Positions 1 to 10,058 of a DNA stretch of 19,424 nt are shown here, one piece after another. Positions within the stretch are counted from its first letter, which is position 1. Every line of letters starts with the position of its first letter. The translations under genes and the position numbers were made by a program. The notes beneath the pieces were generated by a model. That model was not told the DNA's origin, made no database searches, and worked only from the letters and a program-made list of their open reading frames with translations. The DNA comes from Entrophospora sp. SA101 (lineage: Eukaryota > Glomeromycota > Glomeromycetes > Entrophosporales > Entrophosporaceae), in contig CAUDNR010004309.1 in the NCBI GenBank assembly GCA_958430865.1, positions 33,645 through 53,068 of the forward strand, written 5' to 3'.

Positions 1-279
1 AAGTATTTTAAACTGTATAAAAAAAATTGAAATCAATTGTGAAAATCCATTCCTTATATAGGACGTTCCCTCCTGTTGTTTCAGATCACATCTAAATTTG
101 GCCAATTTTTTTTGTAACACACTGTAACAACGAGGTTTTTTCCAAAAATAATTTACCAACAACAAGATACTATTATGTGTTTATTTAAACTTTTAAATAT
201 GACTATATAAAATTTTTTTTATTACTATGAATTTTAAATCGAATGTTGTTACTTTGTAAAGTAAAAAATATATTTACTC

Positions 280-723
280 TAGTGATGTCAGCCGGCAAGC
301 TCAGTGCCATCTGAGAGGTCGTTTTCATCAGCTGGAAAAGAAAAAAGAAATAGACTTGGTAAAAACAGTACAGTGCAGTGAAACCTTGTTTCAACGAATC
401 TTATTTCACATTATGAAAATTCATTGAAACAAGATTACTAATCGCGTTTCAATGAATGAATGAAATTTTCTCATATGCCCGGCCATTCCGTTGTAACGAG
501 GTTATACTGTATATATATAAATTTTTTTTTTAAAAAGAAAATTCAACCCTTTTTTGAATCGTTCTTATTTAAATTTTTGATAAAAATTTTATAAACGATA
601 AAAACAATTGATTCTTTGGTAACTCGTATAAATATATAATATTTATCCGAGGTAAAAAGTTCTTGGCCGGCTAAAAGTTTATTAGATTAGCCAGCTAAGG
701 TTTTTTAACGGCTGATATCACTA
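280..723. mobile_element. hAT-like MITE (non-autonomous DNA element)
   Basis: The ends form terminal inverted repeats: the left end starts TAGTGATGTCAGCCG at 280 and the complement of the right end, read from 723, starts TAGTGATATCAGCCG, so 14 of 15 bases agree. The flanks carry a near-perfect 8-bp direct repeat, ATTTACTC at 272-279 and ATTTATTC at 724-731 (7 of 8). An 8-bp target duplication and ends of the form TAGNG are typical of the hAT superfamily. The element is 444 bp and has no transposase ORF, so it would depend on a transposase elsewhere. A second small element appears inserted within it at about 371-509. The family assignment rests only on ends and target duplication. Confidence 0.5.
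371..509. mobile_element. TA-flanked Tc1/mariner- or pogo-like MITE nested in the hAT-like element
   Basis: The right end, read on the opposite strand from 509, is CAGTATAACCTCGTTACAAC. The left end near 376-398 reads CAGTGAAACCTTGTTTCAAC, so 18 of about 23 bases match. TA dinucleotides flank both sides (369-370 and 510-511), as expected for Tc1/mariner-type insertion. The left end has an extra CAGTG, perhaps a small duplication. Inside is a perfect 12-bp inverted repeat, 419-430 and 446-457, with a 15-nt loop, so the whole segment could fold into a cruciform or hairpin. It is about 139 bp and encodes nothing. A partly related motif (GTAACAACGAGGTT) also occurs near 122-135. Confidence 0.4.
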
Positions 724-2515
724 ATTTATTCTATTAAGCAATTTAATAGTTCGTTCGAGTTAGCTTTTGAAAATGGTGATAGCGAGCATCATTGCTAAAG
801 TAATTTTTTGTGATGATTCTTTCTTATGAAAAAGTTAAAAGTTGCATCAAGATAACGTAAAGTCGCTGCCATGATTTTATCAAATCTATATGATTATTAT
901 TTCTTTGGAATATTTTTCAGGAAATATTTTTTGTTTACAACAATAGCATTCAAGAGATTTCTAGAAGAGAGCAATAACGATGTTTAATAGCAGTAGGATC
1001 TGGTGTCATAAATGATGATGAAACTGTGGATTAATATACGTATTGGCTAATCAAAACTCCCAATCAAAAATTTAATAGTTAGTGACCTATATTTAGTTGT
1101 TAAAAGGATTTCTTCACTTGTGCAGATGATAGAGAAGAATTAATGAAATAGAATTTGATTTAATTAAATTAGGAATTCCGCACCATATTTAATTGTGGAT
1201 AATAAACAAAACCTCTTTACTTTCCGAGACTGAAACATCTGCCAATCCTTCACGACAAACTACAGGTGCATTTCTTGTTAACTTTTTTGTTATTTTCAAT
1301 TGGACGCATTGAATAAAACCTTGTGTTAAACTTTATACCTTGATATTTATATTTACCCAATCTGTTGTTTTAATACTTACTATCCAGAATAAGTATCATT
1401 TCTTTTTGTTATTATATATATATAAGTGTAGCTTTACTGTATTTTTCAAATGCTTGAAACACCTTTCTTCTAACTCTACATTTTTTTGAATTGCTTGATA
1501 ATATATTAAATAGAATTTGAGCTTTCTATTGATACGTTTTAATGCCTGGTAATTGCTCCCTGGCAGCTGCGAAATGGTTTGTTATCTAATATTAAATGCA
1601 ATGAAATAGCTAACTTCCGAATTACTTCTTTGATTGACAGTTATAAATTTCATATTGTGAAGTAGCTTTTTGGTAACATCGATCATTTCATGTTTATGGC
1701 CAAGTTCGAATTAGCTTTAATTTATTTTACGAATTTATTTAATAAAATCATCAATTATCTCATTTCCAGATATCCAAGTATTGAAAAAACACTCTGTAAA
1801 TGTAGACCAATAATAACACACTTTCCACAAAACCTATCAGGTATCTCGTTGTTTTACACTTGTTACATTCTTTGGTCCAGATTTATAAATTGCACTTAAT
1901 AATTTACATTAATAAATATACTTTTTTCTATAAAATTCTTTTTCACTTGCTAAAAAAGTTCTTTGTTTTCTTTGATTAATTGTAAAAAACAACTTCTTTC
2001 ACTTTCTGTGTTAGAAGTAGCGAAAGAAGAACCATTGCTCATTTCAACATAAAATTTCAATATTAGTCCTCTTCTGCCTGATGTTAATAATCATTCAAAC
2101 GTCATTTCTAGATTTATTCATAATAATATATTTATACTCTCAGCTTTAAAATACAAAAAATATTCTTAAAAAGCATTAACTTAATATCTATGAAATATTA
2201 ATAAATGTTAAGTTTAGGAAAATTTTATTTATTAGAATGCATGTTTACTATGTTCGTTACGAATTAAAAATTAAAAATGTTACTATATCACTTGATGCAT
2301 GCGCTTATATTTTTTTTTACTTTTATTTAATATTAATTATTTTATATTTTAATTTAAAACATAGTCAAACAAAAAATAAGCAAATATAGGTCATACCAAT
2401 TTCAATAGGTAATTGTGGAGGAGATAGAATTTGAATTCTGTCTCTTTTTTATTAAATGAAAAAAATCTTCATGTATATTAATAGTAACATAATAATAACG
2501 GAAATTTCCGATTAC

Positions 2516-2541
2516 TATTATTATTATTATTATTATTATTT
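2516..2541. repeat. ATT trinucleotide microsatellite
   Basis: An uninterrupted run of ATT/TTA triplets, about eight units. It produces a spurious poly-tyrosine stretch in a short plus-strand open frame (2456-2749), which I do not regard as a gene. Confidence 0.8.
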
Positions 2542-4700
2542 CGTATGCATATACTTTTGTATTTACGCAGAAAAAGTTTACGGGAAATATGACAGTCGAA
2601 AAAGCTCATTGATTAAATTCTCTCTTAATAAAAAGAAGCATGTTGCTATAATTTACAATGACTATTGGTCGATTTTCCTTTCTAATGTTCCTATGATCTA
2701 TTGTGATCAATTTTTGTGGTATATAACGTGTTTTTATTTTCTACATTGACTACACCACTATTTATACTATCTAAGATAGATCCTTGTATCAATTTAATTT
2801 CAACTTTCCTCTCTCCAAACAAATAACTTTTTTTTATATGTGATTTTTTTCCCTTATATACATCTATTTATGCGCACACTATTTAATAACAAAATTAATT
2901 TTGAAGAAGAAGCAACTGATATAAATAGTAATCTGTTATTAAGTTTGACTTCTAATAATAATGATTCTGATTATAGTAGTTTATAATAATAGTAATAACA
3001 TTCCAATTAATCTAGGTAAAGGTAATAATAATAATAATAATACAGCATCATATTTACAAAACAATGGTACAAAATATCAAAAATATAACCTTCAAGTGTG
3101 CAGATCCTAATAACATTTGTCTTTTATGAAAAAAAATAAAAATATCCAACCAATCAGGTAATTATTATAATAATTATATAATAATATACACATTGATTAC
3201 ATCAGAATCATCAAGCAGTGCTAACGGTATATATATATATATTTAATTTGGCTTTGAATGATAGATAATAAAAACCATCATCTTTCTTTCAATCACAACA
3301 AAAACGGCAATGTAAAGAACCATTTTGTCAAAGGCGTCAAAAAAGTAAAGCCAAATATAAAAAAGAACATCCTTCAAAAAGATGTTACTTTGGAATTTAA
3401 ATTTATTATGATGATAAGATTTAACAAAAAACAATAGTACAATTTCGTTTTTAAAACATGTATAAAGTAAGCGTATTTTATCAATGATGTTAAAAGTGTG
3501 GTTAAATCACATGATTTTAACTGGAAGAGTTTTGGGATGCTGTCAATTCTAGCAACCGGTTACTTGCACATCTCACGTTTTTCCACATCCTCATATTTCA
3601 GTCAGTCAAAGCAAAATGTCTGAATTTCTCTATCGATAACAATGACGATGATGATGATGAAACTCGTCTGATGATATTATATTTATACGGGCTATATACT
3701 CCGCATTTTAGATCCATAAGAAGTAAGTAATAATAATAAAAGCGGGAATACTAACCAAATTCAGAAAATTTTACTTCGTGTAAATGTGTAACATAGATCT
3801 ATCATCGACTTCATTTCCATACTTTGACATGTTTTTTTGCATGAAAAGTTGTACTACTCAATAAATTACTGGTGCTTGATTTTATCATTTAACACGAGCT
3901 TGACCAGCTTTGATGGAACTATTCTATTCTATTAAATTAGATGTATAGTTGAACTCATTCATTACAAGGATATTTTTTTCTGTTAGAAGGATCAAATAAA
4001 TGACCATAAATCATAAATATGGATTCAATCTCTCCTACTTTGAAGAAAATAATTTAGAAAATGATTTAGAAAATGAGAATTTTATTAACATATTGTCAGA
4101 TCGTGCGTGTCCTTGCGATGGTTGACTTTGGTGGAACAATTATAACACGGTCCTGAAATCAACAGTTGAATTCAAACAACTATATGATTAATTAAATAAG
4201 GATAATTTTGCCAATCAACAATATAAAGAGTAGTTGCTATTTAGAAGAAACTTGGTTGTATATATAGTTTTACCCTAGAGAACCCAAGGTGTTTAAATAC
4301 TTTTTGGTATTTCGCTAAATTATAAAGATGACAAAACAGACCATAAATATTTTGATGAATGATAAAGATAGGTTTCAGGTGTTCCTGTCCTTAAAACAAA
4401 ATCTCGTGGCCTGCATGTATAAATTGTTGTGACGGTAACGAATTCAATTAAATTTGAAATACAGTAATATGTACCAGTGATACTAAACTAATAAAAGAAC
4501 TTTGTCATACCAAACAAACCTAATCGGATAAAGAATATATTTGTTTATGTTTCAATTATAAACATTCATTCATGATTGTGAAAAAAACATTTTTTTAAAT
4601 ATAAATATTATTATATAAGTGTTGTGTGTATACATATATATTCCTTTTTTTTTACTTAAAATTTTTTTTAAATATTCCCCTTCCTACACATCCTTTAATC

Positions 4701-4732
4701 CACACACACACACACACACCCTCTCTCTCTCT
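4701..4732. repeat. CA/CT dinucleotide microsatellite upstream of the chitin synthase gene
   Basis: A run of about nine CA units (4701-4719) passes directly into a CT run (4720-4732). It is about 395 bp before the chitin synthase start codon. CT-rich tracts are common near fungal transcription start regions, so it may be part of the promoter or 5' leader, but no position can be fixed from sequence alone. Confidence 0.7.
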
Positions 4733-4820
4733 TTACTCGCTCACATTCTTTTTCCTATAATTTTTTTTTTAAAATTTAATTTAAAAAAAAGATTTAATAT
4801 TATCATCAACAGCATTAACC

Positions 4821-4955
4821 ATTAACTAACTATATAATCTATCATTAATCCCATTAATTAACTAACTATAATATTAACATTTCTATCATTAATCCCATTA
4901 ATTAACTATAATATTAATATTTTTATCACTAATCCATTAACTAACTATAATCAAC
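4821..4955. repeat. Degenerate tandem repeat of about 32-44 bp in the chitin synthase upstream region
   Basis: Three and a half units can be lined up: 4821-4852, 4853-4896, 4897-4935 and a partial 4936-4955. Each begins ATTAA(C/T)TAACTA and, in the full units, runs through an AT-rich middle to ATC(A/T)CTAATCC-like or CATTAATCCC ends. Units differ mainly by short indels in the AT-rich centre. The repeat ends about 170 bp before the start codon, so it lies in the promoter or 5' leader. The recurrent CTAAC resembles a branch-point sequence, which would matter only if the leader has an intron. Confidence 0.6.
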
Positions 4956-5061
4956 ATTCCAAAAACTCTTTAATACATACCTCCGTGCATAACATATAAA
5001 ACCTTAACTATAAAATCTTAATTTTAATTTTAACGTATATACATAATTTATACATGAAAAC

Positions 5062-5102
5062 TATACATACATAAATACATACATACATACATAAATACAT
5101 AC
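5062..5102. repeat. ATAC tetranucleotide microsatellite just before the chitin synthase ORF
   Basis: About ten imperfect units of CATA/ATAC, with occasional CATAAATA variants, end 25 bp before the ATG at 5127. They are followed by TATAAACA at about 5104. The tract is probably transcribed leader or core promoter; length variation here could affect expression, but that is a guess. Confidence 0.6.
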
Positions 5103-5126
5103 TTTATAAACACGCACATATTTAAT

Positions 5127-8100
5127 ATGGATGGATATGGCTCTAACAATGGGCTCCGTCGAGGAAAATCAATGAGTAGACCGGAACGACACCAGGCCAC
5201 AACACCGATGTTATCGGGTAAAGAAAAAGAATCAACAATCGATGTATGGTCATTATTCTCAAAAGTGGTGACCTTTTGGGCACCAAATGCATTATTATCG
5301 TCTATTGGTGGCCTATACGATGCTCAATCACAACAAGCTTGGCGTGAAAAAATTACATTATGTTTCATTGCGGTTTTGATGAGTGGTTCAGTTGCTTTTA
5401 TGACTGTGGGGCTTTCCGCTGTTTTGTGTCCACCTGAACAAGCAAGTAATCCTGATTTATTTTTACGTTTTGGTGAAGCCCCAGGTATATATATGTATAT
5501 ATATATGTGTATTATTTCATTGGAATTATTATAGAGGATAATGGTTATTTTGCATAAATCAATTAATTATTATTTTCAAAAACCATCAACTCTAATTAAT
5601 TAATAGGTAACCTTGGTATATTTGGATGGCAATTTAATGTTGTGGAAGCGAATCAGAAATTAGAAGTAGATCTTAGATCACTTGGCCAACAAAATAACAG
5701 TATGGATATAACAAATTTTTTCAAAAGAGTCAACGACCGAATCGATGCGTGTCAATCTCCTGAAATACAAAACTTCAAAGCCGTCACTCAACCACTATGT
5801 GTCTCAGACAAAAGCTGCCCGTTAAATCCAATCTCACAGCAAACATTTAATGAATATAATATTTTTAATACTACAAAGAAAGTTGGTTTCGATTGGAATC
5901 AATTAGAACTCGTGGAAAATTATTTGGTGATCAATGGTCACGTGCTTAATCTTGATCCTTACATCAAAAATAATCCCACTCCGATTGAGGATGATAAATT
6001 GGATGTGATAATTCGTACGGTATTAACAACTGGTCATAAACAAGGTGGCAAAGATGCTACACGACTTTTCTTCGGTAGGGAGGATTTGAAGGCATCAGTA
6101 AATTGTTTAGTTAACAAATACTTTGCCGGAAGTATAGATAAGCAGACTATCGGGTGTTTCTCATCAACTTTGTTTTTATACGTATCGTTGGTCGTCATAT
6201 TAGGAATTGTATTATGTAGATTTATAATGGCTTGTATATTTGATTGGTTTATTTCACATCGTCTTGCTCATAAACCAAAGTCTCCAGTAATTCGATCCGC
6301 TAGTGGCGTTATTATTAGTGGTGGCGGCAAGAACAAAAAGGAAGGTAGGCAATGGACACCAGGTCAAAAAACTGTAGTAAAAGGAATGACGATGAATGAT
6401 ATTGGAAATGATTTGTTTACCGTTATGCTTGTCACTTGTTATTCTGAGGGTGAGGCTGGTATCAGGTGCACTTGTGAATCATTAGCCTCAACCGATTATC
6501 CTGATGATCGTAAATTATTATTTTTGGTTTGTGATGGAATAATTACTGGTAGTGGAAACGATAAAAGTACTCCGGACATTTGTGTTGGCCTTTTGGAACT
6601 TGGTAATTAATTAATTTTAAAACTGATATTATAATAAAAGTTTTTTTTTTGGTACATCTGTTGTGCGTTTAAGTTAAAAAATCATTTTACAATTCAAAAA
6701 AAAAAATTTTTTTTTTACAGCACCAGGATTTAAAGATCCAAAACCTCAAAGTTACGTTGCCGTCGCTGCTGGATCAAAACAACATAATATGGCTAAAGTG
6801 TATGCAGGATATTTTCCATGGAATGGTAGAAAAGTGCCGGCAATATGTGTAGTGAAGTGCGGTACAGAAGAGGAACGAAAAAAACCAAAACCTGGAAATA
6901 GAGGAAAACGTGACTCGCAATTAATCTTGATGAGTTTTTTTAGTCGTGTTCTTTATAACGATAGAATGTGTGAATTGGACTATGATTTATTTAGAAAGAT
7001 TCATCATCTTATGGGTGTCACTCCTGACTTTTTTGAAATTTGTCTTATGGTATGTAAATATATATATATATATATATTATTATTATTATTATTATTCGTA
7101 TCAACACATTTATATTAACATACACGCGCTTGTATATTGATCGTAGGTTGATGCAGACACAAAGGTATATCCAGATTCGTTAAGAATATTGATAAATTGT
7201 ATGTGCAATGATCCATTGATCATGGGATTATGTGGAGAGACAAGAATAGCAAATAAACGAGACTCGTGGGTCACATCAATACAAGTGTTTGAATATTACA
7301 TTTCACATCATTTGGGTAAAGGGTTTGAGTCGGTGTTTGGTGGTGTTACCTGTTTGCCAGGATGTTTTTGTACCTACAGACTAAAAGCACGCAAGTCTAA
7401 TGATCGTAAATACAATGATGACTGGGTACCAATCATTACGAAACCAGAAATAGTTCAAGAATATTCACAGAATGTGGTGAAAACACTTCATCAAAAAAAC
7501 TTGCTATTGTTGGGCGAAGATCGATTTTTGACGACGTTGATGTTGAGAAATTTTCCACATAGGAAAATGATGTTTTGTCCGCAGGCTGTCTGTAAGACCG
7601 TTGTACCTGATGAATTTAACGTTTTGTTGTCACAACGACGTCGATGGATCAATTCTACAATTCACAATTTAATGGAACTTGTGCTTGTTCGTAACTTGTG
7701 TGGAACATTTTGTTTCTCTATGCAATTCGTAGTGTTCATGGAATTGATTGGAACGGTGGTGTTGCCGGTTGCCTTGGTTTTGACATATATGCTGATCGTA
7801 AAGTTAATTTTAGATCCGCCACATGATCTTATACAAGCAATACCGTTGATGATGTTGATATTGGTTGTTGTTTTACCAGCAATATTGATATTAATAACCA
7901 CACGCAAAATAGTATATATTCTATGGATGGTTATATATTTATTGGCATTGCCGGTATGGAATATAATATTACCAACGTATGCATATTGGCATTTTGATGA
8001 TTTTTCATGGGGCGAGACTAGGAAAGTTGAAGGCGAAGCCAAAGGTGAAGATCATGGCAAGAAAGATGGCGAATTTGATTCATCCAAGGTGGTGATGAAA

Positions 8101-8604
8101 AAGTGGGAAGATTGGGAGAGAAAAAATTCAAGAGGATTCAAGAAAAGACAACAAATGGGACAGAACAATAATGGACCTATACACTTGACACATGAAGATG
8201 GGTATGATGTTAATGATCAAGGTCTTAAGACTGGCTTATTATCATCTACAGAGTATCAAAATTATAATAATCAACATTTGATGGGAAAAGAAGGAGATTC
8301 AACATCGATAAGGTCATTCGAATCATTGTCAACAGATATTGGACCGCAACAACAGTATTATGATTATACGGCCAATATCGGAATTGCGACGGGTGGTGAG
8401 GAAGTAGGTATGGAAACATCTGAATATCCACCTATGCGACAACAGCCACAATTACAGCAACAATATGGAGCAGCAATAACAGGTCATCCGCTAATACCAA
8501 TAGAACAACAGCAATTTTATCAGCAAAGTCAAAATACATTATATGAGGATGACAATAATGGAAATATTACTAACAACAATAATAACATCTATCCAAGATT
8601 TTAA
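5127..8604 (+). CDS. Chitin synthase, Chs3-like (class IV, division 2), four exons
   Basis: This is an integral membrane glycosyltransferase that polymerises N-acetylglucosamine from UDP-GlcNAc into chitin and extrudes it through the plasma membrane. Exons are 5127-5484, 5607-6602, 6721-7049 and 7147-8604, with GT-AG introns of 122, 118 and 97 nt; the joined frame gives 1046 residues. The order is: a short cytosolic N-terminus; a first membrane segment at about 75-101 after WREK; a cytochrome-b5-like region (about 216-275, with DATRLFF); a second membrane segment at about 304-330; then the catalytic domain. That domain has CYSEGE (about 398-402), VCDG (427-430), GNRGKRDSQ (about 510-518), DAD (563-565), LPGCF (631-635), GEDRFLTT (684-691) and QRRRW (724-728). 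Three membrane segments follow (about 746-837), then FSWGETR (about 847-853) and a Gln/Asn-rich tail of about 190 residues. The DAD, ED and QRRRW residues needed for catalysis are all present, so the enzyme looks functional. The start is the first ATG after the promoter repeats, in frame. Class IV is judged from motif wording and the b5-like region. Confidence 0.93.
7057..7096. repeat. TA and TTA microsatellites inside chitin synthase intron 3
   Basis: An alternating TA run is followed by a TTA run of about seven units. Together they make up nearly half of the 97-nt intron between the GTATGT donor at 7050 and the CGTAG acceptor ending at 7146. Reading through would add tyrosine-rich nonsense to the protein, so the tract is intronic. 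Confidence 0.7.
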
Positions 8605-10058
8605 ATTAATTATTATTAATTGATAAAAAAAAAAAGACATTGACATTGGACTTTTAATTTTAGATTAATTAATTATTAATTTTAATATAATAGAATAGAA
8701 TAGATTGTGTTGGTTTGAGTTGGTTTTGTTTATAATTTATATTTTATATATTTTTTTTGTATTTATTTTGATTTTTGAGGGATGATGGATGATAATAATA
8801 AATATTATTAATAAAGTAAAAATTTTAATTTAACATTTTAATTTATAATAATTTTAATATCATTTTGTTCCTTCATGTGAATAATTTAATTTAGTTTTTT
8901 AATCTATCCATGGAAAAATCGCTCACTCGCTGATGGAGATGATGGAGATGGCGATGATGATGATGATGATGATGATGATGATAATGATGATGATAATGAA
9001 AGAATAATCATCATTAAATCAAATGTTGTAAATATTTAATTAATTATTTTTTTTAAAATAAATAACTTCCAAATTTAAAAATCAATTAAAATACAAAGAG
9101 AACCAATAAGAATTTAAATAAAGTCGTCAATTATGCCAAAAGCAAAAGGCAGATGATAATAGTGCCATGTCCAACCACGCAGAATTTTGTTTTTTACCAA
9201 CTAAAACCACATGTCTTATATTACTGCTATTATTATAATTATTTATGCATACAAATAAATACACCAATCAATTGTCCAACAATGATTTACTAATTATATT
9301 AACTAATGGGCTATAAATATGCTAACTGTTTACACTACCAGCTATTAATATACTGCATAATCAATAGACTATTTACTATTAAAATATAATTAAATCGCCG
9401 AATTAAAAATTTGAAATCTCCGTTTTTCCGTTTTTTATTATTTAAGAGAATAACACAAAGCAACACATTTTATTTGTGGTGTAGTGTGGAAGTGTATGTG
9501 AAAAATGCGTGTCTGATTAAGGGAATGAATAATATTAAAATTTTTGATATCAAACTATCAACACTTGACCCCTGAAACATCATCACCATTGCCATTATAA
9601 TAATTCAAATCAATCAAATTCTTTCAGTTTTTTTTTTTTTGTTTTATTTTTCATGAGATAATAAATAATAATAAATTTTTTTTCCATTATTTCCATTTTT
9701 ATCACTATCATTATTATATATTTTTTTTTCATATATACTTATATTGTTACACAGAACTAAGCAACATAAAGAAGTATTAGATTTAAAACATTTATTTATT
9801 TTTTATATAATAATCAACCTTCAAATTTCCATTTTTTTTTTATTTATTCTTCACTTTTCACTTCCTTGCAAAAAAATATTTCAAATATTTCAAATTAACT
9901 CATAATTTATTAATTTTATTAACTACTAGTTAGTTAATTAATTAAAATTTTGGTTTTTTTCTCTTTCTCTCTCTCTGTACAAGAAGAAACTTCAAAAAAA
10001 AAAAAAAGTTTAAAAAATTTTATTATTATTTATATAATTAATATAAAATTTTATTATA
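8605..10058. other. Intergenic region between the chitin synthase and MAP65 genes
   Basis: There is no supportable gene. The chitin synthase 3' flank has AATAAA matches at 8797-8802 and 8810-8815 that could serve in polyadenylation. A GAT microsatellite lies at 8932-8999. The stretch just before the MAP65 gene (about 9953-9977) is a T-rich then CT-rich pyrimidine tract, a common feature of fungal promoters. The two genes are on the same strand, so this interval must hold the terminator of one and the promoter of the other. Confidence 0.5.
8932..8999. repeat. GAT trinucleotide microsatellite
   Basis: Imperfect GAT/GGAGAT units pass into a run of about ten GAT triplets and then GATAAT variants. 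It lies about 330 bp downstream of the chitin synthase stop codon, and no open reading frame of note covers it. Confidence 0.8.

Larger units (their letters stand above)
732..4820. other. Long gene-free AT-rich intergenic region
   Basis: I find no gene here on either strand. The few open frames of 60-100 codons have low-complexity translations driven by A/T runs or microsatellites and show no domain I know. Short stretches read in one frame with only occasional stops (for example 2870-2986, 3521-3727 and 4018-4290 on the plus strand) and could be decayed coding remnants, but in DNA this AT-rich such stretches also arise by chance. The region holds ATT/AAT microsatellites (2516-2541 and about 3024-3042), an alternating TA run near 3228-3242 and a GAT run near 3645-3660. 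Confidence 0.5.

Noticed and set aside
1690..1899. 69-codon plus-strand frame starting MFMAKFELAL
   Set aside because: It is isolated in gene-free AT-rich DNA with no domain; length is within chance expectation.
2456..2749. Plus-strand 97-codon open frame with poly-Tyr
   Set aside because: The poly-Tyr is an ATT microsatellite and the rest has no recognisable domain or codon bias.
4619..4825. Small open frame with His-Thr and Ser-Leu repeats
   Set aside because: The repeats are the CA and CT microsatellites in the chitin synthase upstream region.
7662..8042. Minus-strand 126-codon open frame
   Set aside because: It lies wholly opposite the membrane segments of the chitin synthase, whose frame is conserved.
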